From contig NZ_JACCEM010000004.1 in NCBI RefSeq assembly GCF_013416525.1, positions 414,250 through 478,249 on the forward strand: a DNA stretch of 64,000 bases, written 5' to 3'. Source of the DNA: Parapusillimonas granuli (GTDB lineage Bacteria; Pseudomonadota; Gammaproteobacteria; Burkholderiales; Burkholderiaceae_B). Made by a program: the position numbers and the translations under genes. Positions 26,905 to 36,949 of this stretch are shown in pieces. Each line of letters opens with the position of its first letter. The first letter of the stretch is position 1. Under the pieces are notes generated by a model. The model had not been told where the DNA came from and did not search any database. It saw only the letters and a list, made by a program, of their open reading frames with translations.

Positions 26905-29166
26905 TCAGTCTTCCTTGATGCAGTCCACGTAATAGCGTTCCTTGCCGTCCGGGCCGATGTCCTGCGCCAGGCCGTGCACATAGGTCTCGAAACCCGGGAA
27001 CTTGGCGTTGAACTCGCGGGCGAACTGCAGGTAGTTGACGATGCGCTGGTTGAAACGCTCGCCGGGGATCAGCAAGGGGATGCCCGGGGGATAAGGCGTG
27101 AGCAGCACCCCGGTGACCCGCCCTTCCAGCTCGTCGATGCTGACGCGCTCGGCCTCGCGGTGCGCCATCTTGGCGTAGGCGTCCGACGGCTTCATGGCGG
27201 GCACCATGTCGCTCAGGTAGACCTCGGTGGTCAGCCGGGCGAGGTCATACTTGCGGTAGGCCTCGTGGATCTGCTGGCACAGCGTGCGCAAGCCCATTTT
27301 CTCGTAGCGGGGGTGCTCCTTGCAAAAATCGGGCAGGATGCGCCACATGGGCTGGTTGCGGTCGTAGTCGTCCTTGAACTGCTGCAAGGCCGTCAGCAGG
27401 GTGTTCCAGCGGCCCTTGGTGATGCCGATGGTGAACAGGATGAAAAACGAGTACAGGCCGGTCTTTTCGATGACGACGCCGTGCTCGGCCAGGTATTTGG
27501 ACACCAGCGCGGCGGGTATCCCCGTTTCGGCGAAGGTGCCGGAGATGTCCAGCCCCGGGGTCACCACGGTGGCCTTGATGGGGTCCAGCATGTTGAAGTC
27601 TTCGGCCAGGTCGCCAAAACCGTGCCATTCGTCGCCGGACTGCAGCACCCAGTCGTCGCGGTTCCCGATGCCGTCGGAGACCAGCCGGTTCGGCCCCCAC
27701 ACCTTGAACCACCAGTCGTTCTTGCCGAACTCGGATTCCACCTTGCGCATCGCGCGGCGGAAGTCCATGGCTTCGCTGATGCTTTCCTCGACCAGCGCCG
27801 TGCCGCCCGGGGGCTCCATCATCGCCGCCGCCACGTCACAGGACGCGATGATGGCGTACTGGGGCGAGGTGGAGGTGTGCATGAGATAGGCTTCGTTGAA
27901 CACATTGCGGTCCAGCCGGCGGGTTTCGGAGTCCTGCACGGTGATCTGCGATGCCTGCGACAGCCCGGCCAGCAGCTTGTGCGTGGAGTGCGTCGCGAAA
28001 ATCATGGCGTCCCGGCTGCGCGGGCGGTTCTCGCCGATGGCGTGCATGTCTTTGTAGAAGTCATGGAACGCCGCGTGCGGCAGCCAGGCCTCGTCGAAAT
28101 GCAGGGTGTCGACTTCGGAACCGAGCTTTTCCTTGATCATCTCCACGTTGTAGATCACGCCGTCATAGGTGCTCTGCGTGAGCGTCAGGATGCGGGGGCG
28201 CTTGTCTTTCGCATTGCGGGCGAAAGGATTGGCCTCGATTTTCCTGCGGATGTTCTCGGGGTCGAATTCGTCCAGCGGAATGGGGCCGATGATGCCCAGG
28301 TGGTTGCGGGTGGGCCGCAGGAACACCGGGATCGCGCCCGTCATGGTGATGGCGTGCAGAATCGACTTGTGGCAGTTGCGGTCCACGACCACGACGTCGT
28401 CGGACGCCACGTTGGCGTGCCACACGATCTTGTTCGACGTGGACGTGCCGTTGGTCACGAAAAAGCAGTGGTCCGCATGGAAAATGCGCGCGGCGTTGAG
28501 CTCGGATTCGGCGACCGGGCCGGTGTGGTCCAGCAGCTGGCCCAGCTCGTCGACGGCATTGCAGACGTCGGCGCGCAGCATGTTCTCGCCGAAGAACTGG
28601 TGGAACATCTGCCCGACCGGGCTCTTCAGGAAGGCCACTCCGCCCGAGTGCCCCGGGCAGTGCCAGGAATAGGAGCCGTCCGAGGCGTACTTCACGAGCT
28701 CGCGGAAGAACGGGGGCGCCAGGCCGTCCAGGTAGGCGCGCGCCTCGCGGATGATGTGCCGCGCCACGAATTCGGGCGTGTCCTCGAACATGTGGATGAA
28801 GCCGTGCAGCTCGCGCAGGATGTCGTTGGGGATGTGCTGCGAGGTACGCGTCTCACCGTACAGGTAGATGGGGATTTCCGCGTTGCGGAAGCGCAGTTCG
28901 CCGATGAAGGAACGCAGGTTCTTGATGGCGTTGGCCACGTCTTCGGGCGAATCGACGTCGAATTCCTCATCGTCGATCGACAGAATGAATGCGCTGGCGC
29001 GGCTTTGCTGCTGCGCGAACGAGCTCAGGTCGCCATAGCTGGTGACGCCCAGCACTTCGACGCCTTCGGCCTCGATCGCCGCCGCCAGCGCCCGGATACC
29101 GAATCCCGACGCATTCTCGGAGCGGTAGTCTTCATCGATGATGACGATGGGAAAACGAAATTTCAT
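26905..29166 (-). CDS. Inducible-type arginine/lysine/ornithine decarboxylase
   Basis: 753-residue fold-type I PLP decarboxylase of the AdiA/CadA/SpeC class: an N-terminal wing (response-regulator-like) domain to about residue 130, then the PLP domain with SWHCPGHSGGVAF and the Schiff-base lysine in THSTHKLLAGLSQAS, and the C-terminal domain ending YYVDCIKED. It removes CO2 from a basic amino acid, making a polyamine or countering acid. No antiporter gene is linked, which argues against a classical acid-resistance operon. The Lys context LLAGLSQAS does not settle between arginine and lysine. Cotranscribed with the flavoprotein gene after it. Confidence 0.92.
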   Translation of the reverse strand: MKFRFPIVIIDEDYRSENASGFGIRALAAAIEAEGVEVLGVTSYGDLSSFAQQQSRASAFILSIDDEEFDVDSPEDVANAIKNLRSFIGELRFRNAEIPIYLYGETRTSQHIPNDILRELHGFIHMFEDTPEFVARHIIREARAYLDGLAPPFFRELVKYASDGSYSWHCPGHSGGVAFLKSPVGQMFHQFFGENMLRADVCNAVDELGQLLDHTGPVAESELNAARIFHADHCFFVTNGTSTSNKIVWHANVASDDVVVVDRNCHKSILHAITMTGAIPVFLRPTRNHLGIIGPIPLDEFDPENIRRKIEANPFARNAKDKRPRILTLTQSTYDGVIYNVEMIKEKLGSEVDTLHFDEAWLPHAAFHDFYKDMHAIGENRPRSRDAMIFATHSTHKLLAGLSQASQITVQDSETRRLDRNVFNEAYLMHTSTSPQYAIIASCDVAAAMMEPPGGTALVEESISEAMDFRRAMRKVESEFGKNDWWFKVWGPNRLVSDGIGNRDDWVLQSGDEWHGFGDLAEDFNMLDPIKATVVTPGLDISGTFAETGIPAALVSKYLAEHGVVIEKTGLYSFFILFTIGITKGRWNTLLTALQQFKDDYDRNQPMWRILPDFCKEHPRYEKMGLRTLCQQIHEAYRKYDLARLTTEVYLSDMVPAMKPSDAYAKMAHREAERVSIDELEGRVTGVLLTPYPPGIPLLIPGERFNQRIVNYLQFAREFNAKFPGFETYVHGLAQDIGPDGKERYYVDCIKED

Positions 29167-29253
29167 TGGGTGGTGCTCCCTGGAGCGTGATCATCCGAAA
29201 CGGACGGACGGAGACTGCCGGCAAGCCTGGTGCCCGCCGGCGTCAACAAGAGA

Positions 29254-29817
29254 TCAGGTGCGGGGCAGGGTGACGCCCTGCTGTCCCTGGTATTTGCCGC
29301 CCCGGTCCCGATACGAGGTCTCGCAGACCTCGTCGCTTTCGAAGAACAGCATTTGCGCGCAGCCTTCGCCGGCATAGATCTTGGCCGGCAGCGGCGTGGT
29401 GTTGGAAAACTCCAGCGTGACGTGGCCTTCCCATTCCGGTTCGAGCGGCGTGACGTTGACGATGATGCCGCAACGGGCGTAGGTGCTCTTGCCCAGGCAG
29501 ACGGTCAGGATGCTGCGTGGAATGCGGAAGTACTCGACCGTGCGGGCCAGCGCGAAGGAGTTGGGCGGAATGATGCAGACGTCGCCCTTGAAGTCCACGA
29601 AGGACTTTTCGTCGAAGGCCTTGGGGTCGACGATGGTGGAATTGATGTTGGTGAAAATCTTGAACTCGTCGGCGCAGCGCACGTCGTAGCCGTAGCTGCT
29701 GGTGCCGTAACTGACGATGCGCTTGCCGTCGACGGAGCGGACCTGCCCCGGCTCGAACGGCTCTATCATGCCACCCCCGGCGGTGCGCCGGATCCAACGA
29801 TCACTCTTTATGCTCAT
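29254..29817 (-). CDS. dcd: dCTP deaminase
   Basis: 187-residue trimeric deaminase making dUTP, the precursor for thymidylate synthesis. The active-site segment [20 protein letters not shown] contains the catalytic Glu, and SSYGYDVRC and [10 protein letters not shown] complete the family signature. It lies between tamB and the decarboxylase with spacers of 76 and 87 bases. Its product feeds, through dUMP, the ThyA encoded at 16808-17791. Confidence 0.96.
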   Translation of the reverse strand: MSIKSDRWIRRTAGGGMIEPFEPGQVRSVDGKRIVSYGTSSYGYDVRCADEFKIFTNINSTIVDPKAFDEKSFVDFKGDVCIIPPNSFALARTVEYFRIPRSILTVCLGKSTYARCGIIVNVTPLEPEWEGHVTLEFSNTTPLPAKIYAGEGCAQMLFFESDEVCETSYRDRGGKYQGQQGVTLPRT

Positions 29818-29893
29818 GGCCTTTACCTTATGACATTGGCGCGTATTTTATCGCCACCACGTGATCGTGCATGGGGTGATACATAAAAACCGC

Positions 29894-32800
29894 TCAATTC
29901 CTTGAAAACCAGCGATACACCAGGGCCAGGCCGTTCACCGTGCCGGCCGTCAGCTCGGCCGTCAGGCCGCGGGCCAGTTGATAGCTGACGCGCCCCACCG
30001 TGCCCGTATCGGACAAGGCCTGCTGGATGCTGACCGTGAAGCCGCGCGACAGCTGCTTGCTGACCTGCACGAACTTGCGCTCGATGTCGCTGGTGCCGCT
30101 GTCCAGCCCGCTGACCACGCTCTCGACGGGCAGGATGCTGCCCGCCGCGCCCAGCTCGCCCGAACGCATGCTGACTTCGTCGATGCCGAACTTGCGATAG
30201 AAGGGCTCGCCGTCGCCCAGGAAGGAACTGCCCACCGAGAACAGCAGGGCCACGTCGCCGCCGCCATTGTCGGGCCCGTGGCCGAAGAGCAGCCAGGACA
30301 ATTTCTCGATCTCGCTGACCGCGGGGTAGGATACCAGGTCGATGCGCGGCCGCTTGGCCGTGCCCGCCACCCGGACGCCCGCCTCGACGGCCAGGCCGGT
30401 GCGCAAGGCCTCGATGTCCAGCACCGGGCTCGTGATGTCGCCCTGGAAGGTGATGGTGCCCCGGCGCAGCTGCAGGCGCTGGCCGTAGGTCTCGATGGCG
30501 CCGCCGCGCGTGCGCAGAGCGCCGATGCCGCTCAGCCGGCCCTCGGCCATGATGACCCGCAGCTGGCCTACCAGGCCGGAGTTGACGCCGTATCCGGTCA
30601 GGTAGAAGCGCGGCCCCAGGTCTACCTCGACGTCCATGGAGACCTCCATGGGCGCGCTGGGCTCCTGCCGCTTCTGGCCGGGCCGGATGACCACCACGTC
30701 GCCGTCCACGGTGGGGATGCCGCCCAGCATGTCCAGGTCGAACCAGCCCGCGTCGGCGGTGAGCTTGCCGGTGATCGAGATCTTGGGCAGCTCGGCGTTC
30801 AGGACCAGCTTGCCGCTCATCATGGCGTAGCGGTCGGAACGCTGCAGGATGGGATAGCGGTACAAGTCCACCTCGATCGTCCCGCGCGACTGCAGCAGGT
30901 TCCAATCGCCGCTGATGTCCAGGCTTCCGCCCTTGGCGCCGGGATTGCTGCTCACCCATTCGGCGGTGCGCCATTCCTTGGGCGTCACGCGCAGCAGCGC
31001 CGGGAAACTGAGCGTGTCCAGCACCACGCGCTCGCCGTCCAGGCGGGCCTTCAGGGTGCCGTCCAGCAGGCGGATGCCGTCGTCGATCCGGATCACGCGC
31101 AGCTTCTGTCCCGTTATGTCGCCCTTGCTGTTCCAGCCGCCGTCGGGCCGGCTTTCCAGATCGACCCGCGCCTGGACCGCCCCGCCCAGCTCCATGGCGT
31201 CGCCCAGGAAGACGCTGGTCCAGCCCAGGTCGTCGATGTCCGCATCGATGCGCACCCGCTTGACGTCCTTCGGCTCCATCCGCATGCCGCCGCCGGGCGT
31301 CGCATGCAGCAAGGTCGTTGCCGTGGCCGCGACACGGCCCATTTTCTCCGTCCGGACCTTCAGGTCGGCGGTGATGCGGCTGACGGCCTCGCCCTCCCGC
31401 TTGGCGGCGAGGTCCAGCGTCAAGTCGTCCAGGCCCAGGGGAAAGGGCGGCTCGGCCGGCACCATGACGTCGCCGGAGATGCGCCGGACCTGGGCGCGGC
31501 CCTGCAAGGCGCCGTCGAACTTCAGGTCCCAGCCCAGGGCCAATACGATCTCAGAGGCTTTGCGGGCCTGAGCCCGGCGCAGCGACACCCCGCCCCGGTC
31601 GTTTTCCTCTTTTTTCTGCAGGTCGAATTTTTCGGTGATCTGGGTGACGAGCCGGGGCGTCAGGGCCAGGCGGCCGATGTCGCCGCGCGTCTCCCAGTGT
31701 GTGCCGCGGCCGCGTGAGGCGCCGTGCGCCAGCGTGAAGACCGTGGAGCCGGACAGCAGGAAGTCGACCCGGGTCTCGCCCAGCTGCCATTGCCAGTCGG
31801 GCGCCTGCGCCTGGGGCGCCAGGGACGCCTTCGCCGGCGTCCGGAGCTGAACGCCCAGGTCCGCGTGGTCGATGCGCAAGCTGCGCAGCGTGCCGGTCCA
31901 GCCCTGGACCGGAGGATTTTCGGCCGCGCCTTCCGCCGCCGTTTCCGCCGCGCTTTTCAGCTCGCCCCAGCCGCCTTCGAGGACGACGTGGGCGTCCACC
32001 GGCGCCGAACCCACTTCCCGCGGCTTGCTGTCGGCGGGCGTGTATTGCGCGCGCAGATCGGCCTTGTGCGCCTCCATCGATCCGCCCACTTCGCCCTTGA
32101 CCTGGGCGCCGCCGGGAAGGCCGGGCCAGAACGCCGCCAGCGCGGGCGCCTGGACGTCCAGCGCGATGCGCGACTCGTTCGCTCCCAGCGCTCCTTGGCT
32201 TTTCACATGATTCTTGCCCAGCCGCAGGTCGACATCCAGCTCGGGCAGCAGGAAGGCCCGCCAGTCCAGGCCGGCCGCGGCCGGGGCATCCGGAGCCCGC
32301 CGAGCCGATGCGTCTGCAGGCTGGGCCGGAGCGCCGGCGGCCGGCGCTGCGGCACCGGCGTGCGCCAGCCGCGCCTTGACGTGGCCGGACAAGGGCTGCT
32401 TGTTCCAGACGGAACCCTGGCCGACGTCCAGCGCAAGGCTCGCCGCGCGCAAATCGCCGTGATCGCGCAGATCGGCGTCGAAACGCGCGGCCAAGGTCAG
32501 CACCGCATCGGGGATCGCCGGCCCGACCAGCCGGCCCACGTTCAGCCGGTCGACGTCCAGGCTGCCTTCCACCCGGTCCTGGATGGCGCCATCCGCCACA
32601 CCGGTCCGCCAGTCCACCCGGCCCCGCAAGGAGGATCCGTCCGCCAGCCGCAACTGCGCCACGGCGTCCTTGAGCGGGAAAGGCGCGAGCGGCGCCAGAT
32701 TCAGGTCCGCATCCAGGCCCATGTCCTGGCCGGAACCCTTCAACACGACGTGCAGCGCGTCCAGGCTGCCTTTGGCCGTGGTCTCTATTTCGAGCGCGCA

Positions 32801-33523
32801 GCCCGGCGCAGGCGGCTCCCCCGGCGCGCCCTCCTCCGCGGCCGGCAGGGTCGGCACGAAACGGCGCGCGCACAGCGGCGAATCCTCGATCAGGCCGCGC
32901 GCCTTCGTGACGATGCGCGCCTCCAGCGGCCAGGGATCACGCAGCGCCAGCGCATGGACCTCGCCCTCGAAGTCCGCCTCGAGCTGCTGGTGGCCGATGT
33001 TCAGGCTTTCGATGAACAGGCGCGCATCGTCGCCGTCCAGATAGGCCGACACGGCAAGATCGCCAACGGCGACCGGCAATGGCTCGCCGTCCCGGCGCAG
33101 ATCGAGACTGCCCAGCGCGAGCCGGTCTATCGCCACGCGCAAGGGCAGCGCGGGCATCCGGAAGGGCTCGGTGGACGGTTCTTCCTCGCCGCCGGCCAGC
33201 TCCACCTTCACCGCGTCCGCCGCCAATTCCCGCACATGCAGCCTGCGATCCAGCAGTTCCTGCCAGGTTGCACGCAGCCGCAGCCCGTCCAGGGACACGC
33301 TCAGGTCGGGCAGCGACAAGGAAAAATGATCGACGTCCAGCCCGCGCAGGACGGAGCCGCGGACGCCGCGCACTTCGCCGTCGAACTGCTGGGCCGCCGT
33401 GACCAGCGCCCAGCGCGTCCCCGCCGTGGACGCCAGCACCCAATACAGGAAGCCCCCGACCACCATCAGCAGCACGATGATCACGGGTCCCAGCCAGATG
33501 CTCAGTGTGCGCAGCCACTTCAT
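29894..33523 (-). CDS. tamB: Translocation and assembly module subunit TamB
   Basis: 1209-residue AsmA-like protein: an N-terminal signal anchor (LSIWLGPVIIVLLMVVGGFL), a very long beta-rich periplasmic domain and the conserved C-terminal DUF490 segment ending LARGLTAELTAGTVNGLALVYRWF. TamB spans the periplasm and works with TamA in envelope biogenesis (outer-membrane protein insertion and lipid transport). The long frame to 33946 overlaps tamA and is discarded; the ATG at 33523 comes eight bases after the tamA stop. Confidence 0.92.
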   Translation of the reverse strand: MKWLRTLSIWLGPVIIVLLMVVGGFLYWVLASTAGTRWALVTAAQQFDGEVRGVRGSVLRGLDVDHFSLSLPDLSVSLDGLRLRATWQELLDRRLHVRELAADAVKVELAGGEEEPSTEPFRMPALPLRVAIDRLALGSLDLRRDGEPLPVAVGDLAVSAYLDGDDARLFIESLNIGHQQLEADFEGEVHALALRDPWPLEARIVTKARGLIEDSPLCARRFVPTLPAAEEGAPGEPPAPGCALEIETTAKGSLDALHVVLKGSGQDMGLDADLNLAPLAPFPLKDAVAQLRLADGSSLRGRVDWRTGVADGAIQDRVEGSLDVDRLNVGRLVGPAIPDAVLTLAARFDADLRDHGDLRAASLALDVGQGSVWNKQPLSGHVKARLAHAGAAAPAAGAPAQPADASARRAPDAPAAAGLDWRAFLLPELDVDLRLGKNHVKSQGALGANESRIALDVQAPALAAFWPGLPGGAQVKGEVGGSMEAHKADLRAQYTPADSKPREVGSAPVDAHVVLEGGWGELKSAAETAAEGAAENPPVQGWTGTLRSLRIDHADLGVQLRTPAKASLAPQAQAPDWQWQLGETRVDFLLSGSTVFTLAHGASRGRGTHWETRGDIGRLALTPRLVTQITEKFDLQKKEENDRGGVSLRRAQARKASEIVLALGWDLKFDGALQGRAQVRRISGDVMVPAEPPFPLGLDDLTLDLAAKREGEAVSRITADLKVRTEKMGRVAATATTLLHATPGGGMRMEPKDVKRVRIDADIDDLGWTSVFLGDAMELGGAVQARVDLESRPDGGWNSKGDITGQKLRVIRIDDGIRLLDGTLKARLDGERVVLDTLSFPALLRVTPKEWRTAEWVSSNPGAKGGSLDISGDWNLLQSRGTIEVDLYRYPILQRSDRYAMMSGKLVLNAELPKISITGKLTADAGWFDLDMLGGIPTVDGDVVVIRPGQKRQEPSAPMEVSMDVEVDLGPRFYLTGYGVNSGLVGQLRVIMAEGRLSGIGALRTRGGAIETYGQRLQLRRGTITFQGDITSPVLDIEALRTGLAVEAGVRVAGTAKRPRIDLVSYPAVSEIEKLSWLLFGHGPDNGGGDVALLFSVGSSFLGDGEPFYRKFGIDEVSMRSGELGAAGSILPVESVVSGLDSGTSDIERKFVQVSKQLSRGFTVSIQQALSDTGTVGRVSYQLARGLTAELTAGTVNGLALVYRWFSRN

Positions 33524-33531
33524 CGTGATGC

Positions 33532-35304
33532 TCAAAATGCGATGCCCAAGGAAAAATGCAGCCGCAACCGCTTGTCGCGCTGGCCATAGGCCAGGTCGAC
33601 GAAGAAGGGCCCCGCGGGCGTGCGCACGGCCAGGCCGGCGCCATAGCCGACGTGCATCTTCATTCGCCCGAACGATTCCGCCGCGTCGCCGGCGTCGATG
33701 AAGACATTCATGCCAAACATGTCGGTAAAGTAATGCGTGTATTCCACGCTCGCGACGGCCAGCGCGGGGGCGCCGATCACCGCGTCCCCGCGCGGCAGGC
33801 CGATGCTCTGGTAGCGATAGCCGCGGATGGAGCGCCCGCCCCCGGTCCGATACCCGAAATCCTGGGGCAGCCTGTCGGTCCGGGACCACACTTTGCCCAC
33901 TTCGCCGCGCAGCGTGAGCACGTCGCGCGGCCCGATCGGCCACCACTGCTGGGCCCGCAGGCTGGTCCGGTAGAAGGGCTCGCCCTTGTCCAGGGTGAGC
34001 CCCGCCCCCAATCCGAAGTCCACGAGATTGCCCTCACGCGGATCATACTTCTTGTCCACGTCGCGCCGCAGCCACTGCCAGGTGCCCACCAGCGTCGGCA
34101 CTTCGAAGCCGGGCGCGCCGCTGATGCGGGTGCGGTCATGGGCCGCGACGAGGCCCCATTGCGTTTCGTATTCGACGCGGCTGTCGCCCGCGGCCTTGCG
34201 CTCCTGGCGCCGCTTCCAGCCCAGTCCCACGCGCCGGTTGTCCAGCCCTTCGATGTCGGAATGCTCGAACAGCACGCCCACGCTGTCTTTGTAGCCCTTG
34301 TAGGTGGGCGGCAGGTGCACGTCGAAGAAGGCGCGCTGCCGGTCCTTGTCGATGCCCGCCCCGGTCTCTATCGAGACCGCGCGGCCGAACACCACGTTCT
34401 GCCGGTACAGGCCTTCCACCCGCAGGCCGTGGTCGCTGTCCACGCCGATGGACGTGGTGACGCGGCGCGCCGGCGCTTCCGATACCTGGACGCGCAGCGG
34501 CAATTCCACTTCCTCGCCGGGCAGTTCCCTGCGCGTCGCGGCATCCGGATCCAGGGTGACGAAGGCGCCGCGAAAGAACTCGGTGGTCTGCAGCGCCTGC
34601 TGCCAGTCGTCCAGCCGATCCTGGTCGTAGGGGTCGCCCGGCTCGTACCGGACATAGCGCTCGATGAGATCCCGCGGCACGCGCTTCAGGCCGATCACTT
34701 TCAAGGGGCCCATGCGCACTCGGGGCCCGCTTTCCACCTCGACCGACAGGTCGGCCTTGGCCGATTCGGCGTCCACGGTGGCCTGGCTATGGGACAAGCG
34801 CGCGAAATAGAAATCCTTGCGGCTGACGCCGTCCAGCAGCCCCGCCTTGGCGCCGCTCCAATCCGAATTGATGAACGGCCGGCCTTCTTTCAGCGGCCAT
34901 TGCTCGCGCAGGCTCTCGATGCGGCCGCTGAATTCGGGGCGCGTGATCTGCCCTTTGAAATCCAGGGCGACTTCGCTCACGTGGGTGATGGGCCCGGGCT
35001 CGATCGTGATGTCCCAGGATTCGCCCGCGAAATCCTCGCCGACTTCGAGCGTGACGCGCGGCGAGAAATACCCCTGGGTTTCCAGGGCGGACAGCGTCGC
35101 TTCATGGGCCCGGCGCCGCAAGCGCGAGACTTCGCCCCCGTCCTGGTCTTCCGCCAGGCGGGTAATGGCCTCCACCGCGCCGTTGATGGCCGAGAGGGCC
35201 GCCGGCGGCACACCGCCGGGATCGATGATCACTTCCGGGCGATCGGCCCGCGCCTGGAAGGCAACACCCAGGAATATCGACAGACAAGCCGCGCCTACCC
35301 TCAT
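33532..35304 (-). CDS. tamA: Translocation and assembly module subunit TamA (Omp85 family)
   Basis: 590-residue outer-membrane protein: signal peptide to about residue 21 (FLGVAFQARA), POTRA repeats in the N-terminal half, then a 16-stranded barrel containing the Omp85 motif GGGRSIRGYRYQSIG and VASVEYTHYF and ending with Phe in LRLHFSLGIAF, the C-terminal barrel signature. Partner of TamB encoded next. The ATG at 35304 is four bases after the mrp stop, so mrp, tamA and tamB look like one transcript. Confidence 0.92.
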   Translation of the reverse strand: MRVGAACLSIFLGVAFQARADRPEVIIDPGGVPPAALSAINGAVEAITRLAEDQDGGEVSRLRRRAHEATLSALETQGYFSPRVTLEVGEDFAGESWDITIEPGPITHVSEVALDFKGQITRPEFSGRIESLREQWPLKEGRPFINSDWSGAKAGLLDGVSRKDFYFARLSHSQATVDAESAKADLSVEVESGPRVRMGPLKVIGLKRVPRDLIERYVRYEPGDPYDQDRLDDWQQALQTTEFFRGAFVTLDPDAATRRELPGEEVELPLRVQVSEAPARRVTTSIGVDSDHGLRVEGLYRQNVVFGRAVSIETGAGIDKDRQRAFFDVHLPPTYKGYKDSVGVLFEHSDIEGLDNRRVGLGWKRRQERKAAGDSRVEYETQWGLVAAHDRTRISGAPGFEVPTLVGTWQWLRRDVDKKYDPREGNLVDFGLGAGLTLDKGEPFYRTSLRAQQWWPIGPRDVLTLRGEVGKVWSRTDRLPQDFGYRTGGGRSIRGYRYQSIGLPRGDAVIGAPALAVASVEYTHYFTDMFGMNVFIDAGDAAESFGRMKMHVGYGAGLAVRTPAGPFFVDLAYGQRDKRLRLHFSLGIAF

Positions 35305-35308
35305 TCAG

Positions 35309-36394
35309 TCACGTCTTCCTGGCAACGACCGTGGGAATCTTGCCGGACATGTCGCGCGGCAGCGAAGCGACATTGACGGCCATGCGCTGCGCGATTTCAT
35401 GGTAGGCGGCGGCGGCCTCGCCGTTGGGTTCGGCCACCACCGTGGGCCTGCCGGAATCGGTTTGGGTGCGGATGCTGAGCTGCAAAGGCAGGGAGCCCAG
35501 CCAGGGCAGGTTCTGTTCCGCGGCCAGGTTGCGCCCGCCGTGCTCGCCGAAAATGGGCTCGGCATGGCCGCAGTTGGTGCAGATGTGCACCGACATGTTC
35601 TCGACGATGCCCAGCACCGGCACATTCACCTTCTGGAACATCTTCAGGCCCTTCAAGGCGTCGGCGAGCGCCAGGTCCTGCGGGGTGGTGACGATGACCG
35701 CGCCGGTGAGAGGGACTTTCTGCGCCAGCGTCAGCGCGATGTCGCCGGTACCGGGGGGCATGTCGACGATCAGGTAGTCCAGGTCGGACCAGGCGGTGAG
35801 CGTGACCAGTTGCAGCAGGGCCTGGGTGGCCATGGGGCCGCGCCAGATGGCGGGCGCGTCGCTGTCGATCAGGAAGCCGATGGAATTGGCCTGCAGGCCG
35901 TGGCCGGTCAGCGGTTCCATGCGCTTGTCGTCCAGGATGCGGGGGCGGCCGGACAGCCCGAGCATGATGGGGACGCTGGGCCCGTAGATGTCGGCGTCGA
36001 CCAGGCCCACGCGCGCGCCCTGGGCCGCAAGCGCCAGGGCCACGTTCACCGCCGTGGTGCTCTTGCCCACGCCGCCCTTGCCCGACGCCACCGCAATGAT
36101 GTTGCGCACGCCGGGCAAGGGCCGCAGGCCTTGCTGTACCGCGTGGGTCTCCACCTTGCTGACCATTTTGAGCGCCCCCAGCTTGGCGCCGAAGCGGGCC
36201 AGAGCCGTTTCAATACGTTTCCTCAATTCCTCTTCCCCATTGTGCAATGGATAACCGAGGGGTACAGTGATACTTGCAGTATCGCCCTCGATCTCGATTC
36301 CGGTATTCTTGGCCGTGACCGGCAACTTTTTCTTCGTGCCGGGGTCTGTGACTTCAGACAGCGCGGAAAGCACCTGTTCAGGATTTAAGCTCAT
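35309..36394 (-). CDS. apbC: Iron-sulfur cluster carrier ATPase Mrp/ApbC
   Basis: 361 residues: an N-terminal MIP18-like domain (residues 1-90), then a deviant Walker A P-loop ASGKGGVGKST, Walker B VDMPPGTGD, and the CxxC motif HICTNCGH that binds a transferable Fe-S cluster. It hands Fe-S clusters to apo-proteins in the cytosol. The ATG at 36394 is preferred over an upstream ATG seven codons earlier because conservation begins at MSLNPEQ. First gene of the mrp-tamA-tamB unit and divergent from a small membrane protein. Confidence 0.94.
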   Translation of the reverse strand: MSLNPEQVLSALSEVTDPGTKKKLPVTAKNTGIEIEGDTASITVPLGYPLHNGEEELRKRIETALARFGAKLGALKMVSKVETHAVQQGLRPLPGVRNIIAVASGKGGVGKSTTAVNVALALAAQGARVGLVDADIYGPSVPIMLGLSGRPRILDDKRMEPLTGHGLQANSIGFLIDSDAPAIWRGPMATQALLQLVTLTAWSDLDYLIVDMPPGTGDIALTLAQKVPLTGAVIVTTPQDLALADALKGLKMFQKVNVPVLGIVENMSVHICTNCGHAEPIFGEHGGRNLAAEQNLPWLGSLPLQLSIRTQTDSGRPTVVAEPNGEAAAAYHEIAQRMAVNVASLPRDMSGKIPTVVARKT

Positions 36395-36485
36395 ATCGAT
36401 AGGCCCTTGCGTCAAAATTGCATCAAGCCTTAAGAATAGCGGATTGAGGGAATTATTTTCCCCGAAAGGGGTCTACGTAAACAAG

Positions 36486-36734
36486 ATGAATACATTTAAT
36501 CAAATTATCCGTGGCGTGCTGTTTTTCGTGCTGGCGATCTTCGGCATGATCATGGCATTCGTTTTCATGGTTTCCACCGCCATCGCCGTGGCCATCCTGT
36601 ACGTCGTCGCCCGCGTCAAGGGGCGTCCGTTCGGTGTACGGGCCTACTGGGAAGAGCGCCGCCGCCCCGCCGGTGGCAAGGCCGCGTTCAACACCAAAGA
36701 CGTCACGGATGTCGAAATGCGGGAAATCCCCTAA
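36486..36734 (+). CDS. Small membrane protein of unknown function
   Basis: 82 residues with two close hydrophobic segments (GVLFFVLAIFGMIMAFVFM and STAIAVAILYVVARV) and a charged C-terminal tail (GVRAYWEERRRPAGGK). No domain recognised. The ATG at 36486 begins the first membrane segment; an earlier in-frame start at 36267 would overlap mrp and is rejected. It sits alone between mrp and metG. The 215 bases after it hold the inverted repeat GCGCCGC/GCGGCGC near 36773 and the metG promoter region. Confidence 0.7.
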   Translation: MNTFNQIIRGVLFFVLAIFGMIMAFVFMVSTAIAVAILYVVARVKGRPFGVRAYWEERRRPAGGKAAFNTKDVTDVEMREIP

Positions 36735-36949
36735 CGGGGCGCAATGCCCGCCTATCATACCCCCAGCGCGCCGCGCAATAGGCGGCGCGTAAACGAAACT
36801 TAACAATTACACACCGCTGGAAGCAGCGCCGGGCCGGCGCCGGGCTCCGCAGGGGTCCGCCCATCATGGACCCGGTTCAAGCAAGGTGTCTGGGAAAGCC
36901 CTAAAATCGCCTTTCATCCCTCCCGTTCACCTCTTGAATCTTCTTTCAC

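Noticed and set aside
29894..33946. Long tamB frame beginning at 33946
   Set aside because: The extra 141 residues lie inside tamA in another frame and show no membrane or signal features; MKWLRTLS at 33523 is the real start.
36735..36949. A possible tRNA between the small membrane protein and metG
   Set aside because: GGTTCAAGC resembles a T-arm but no cloverleaf arms can be formed around it.
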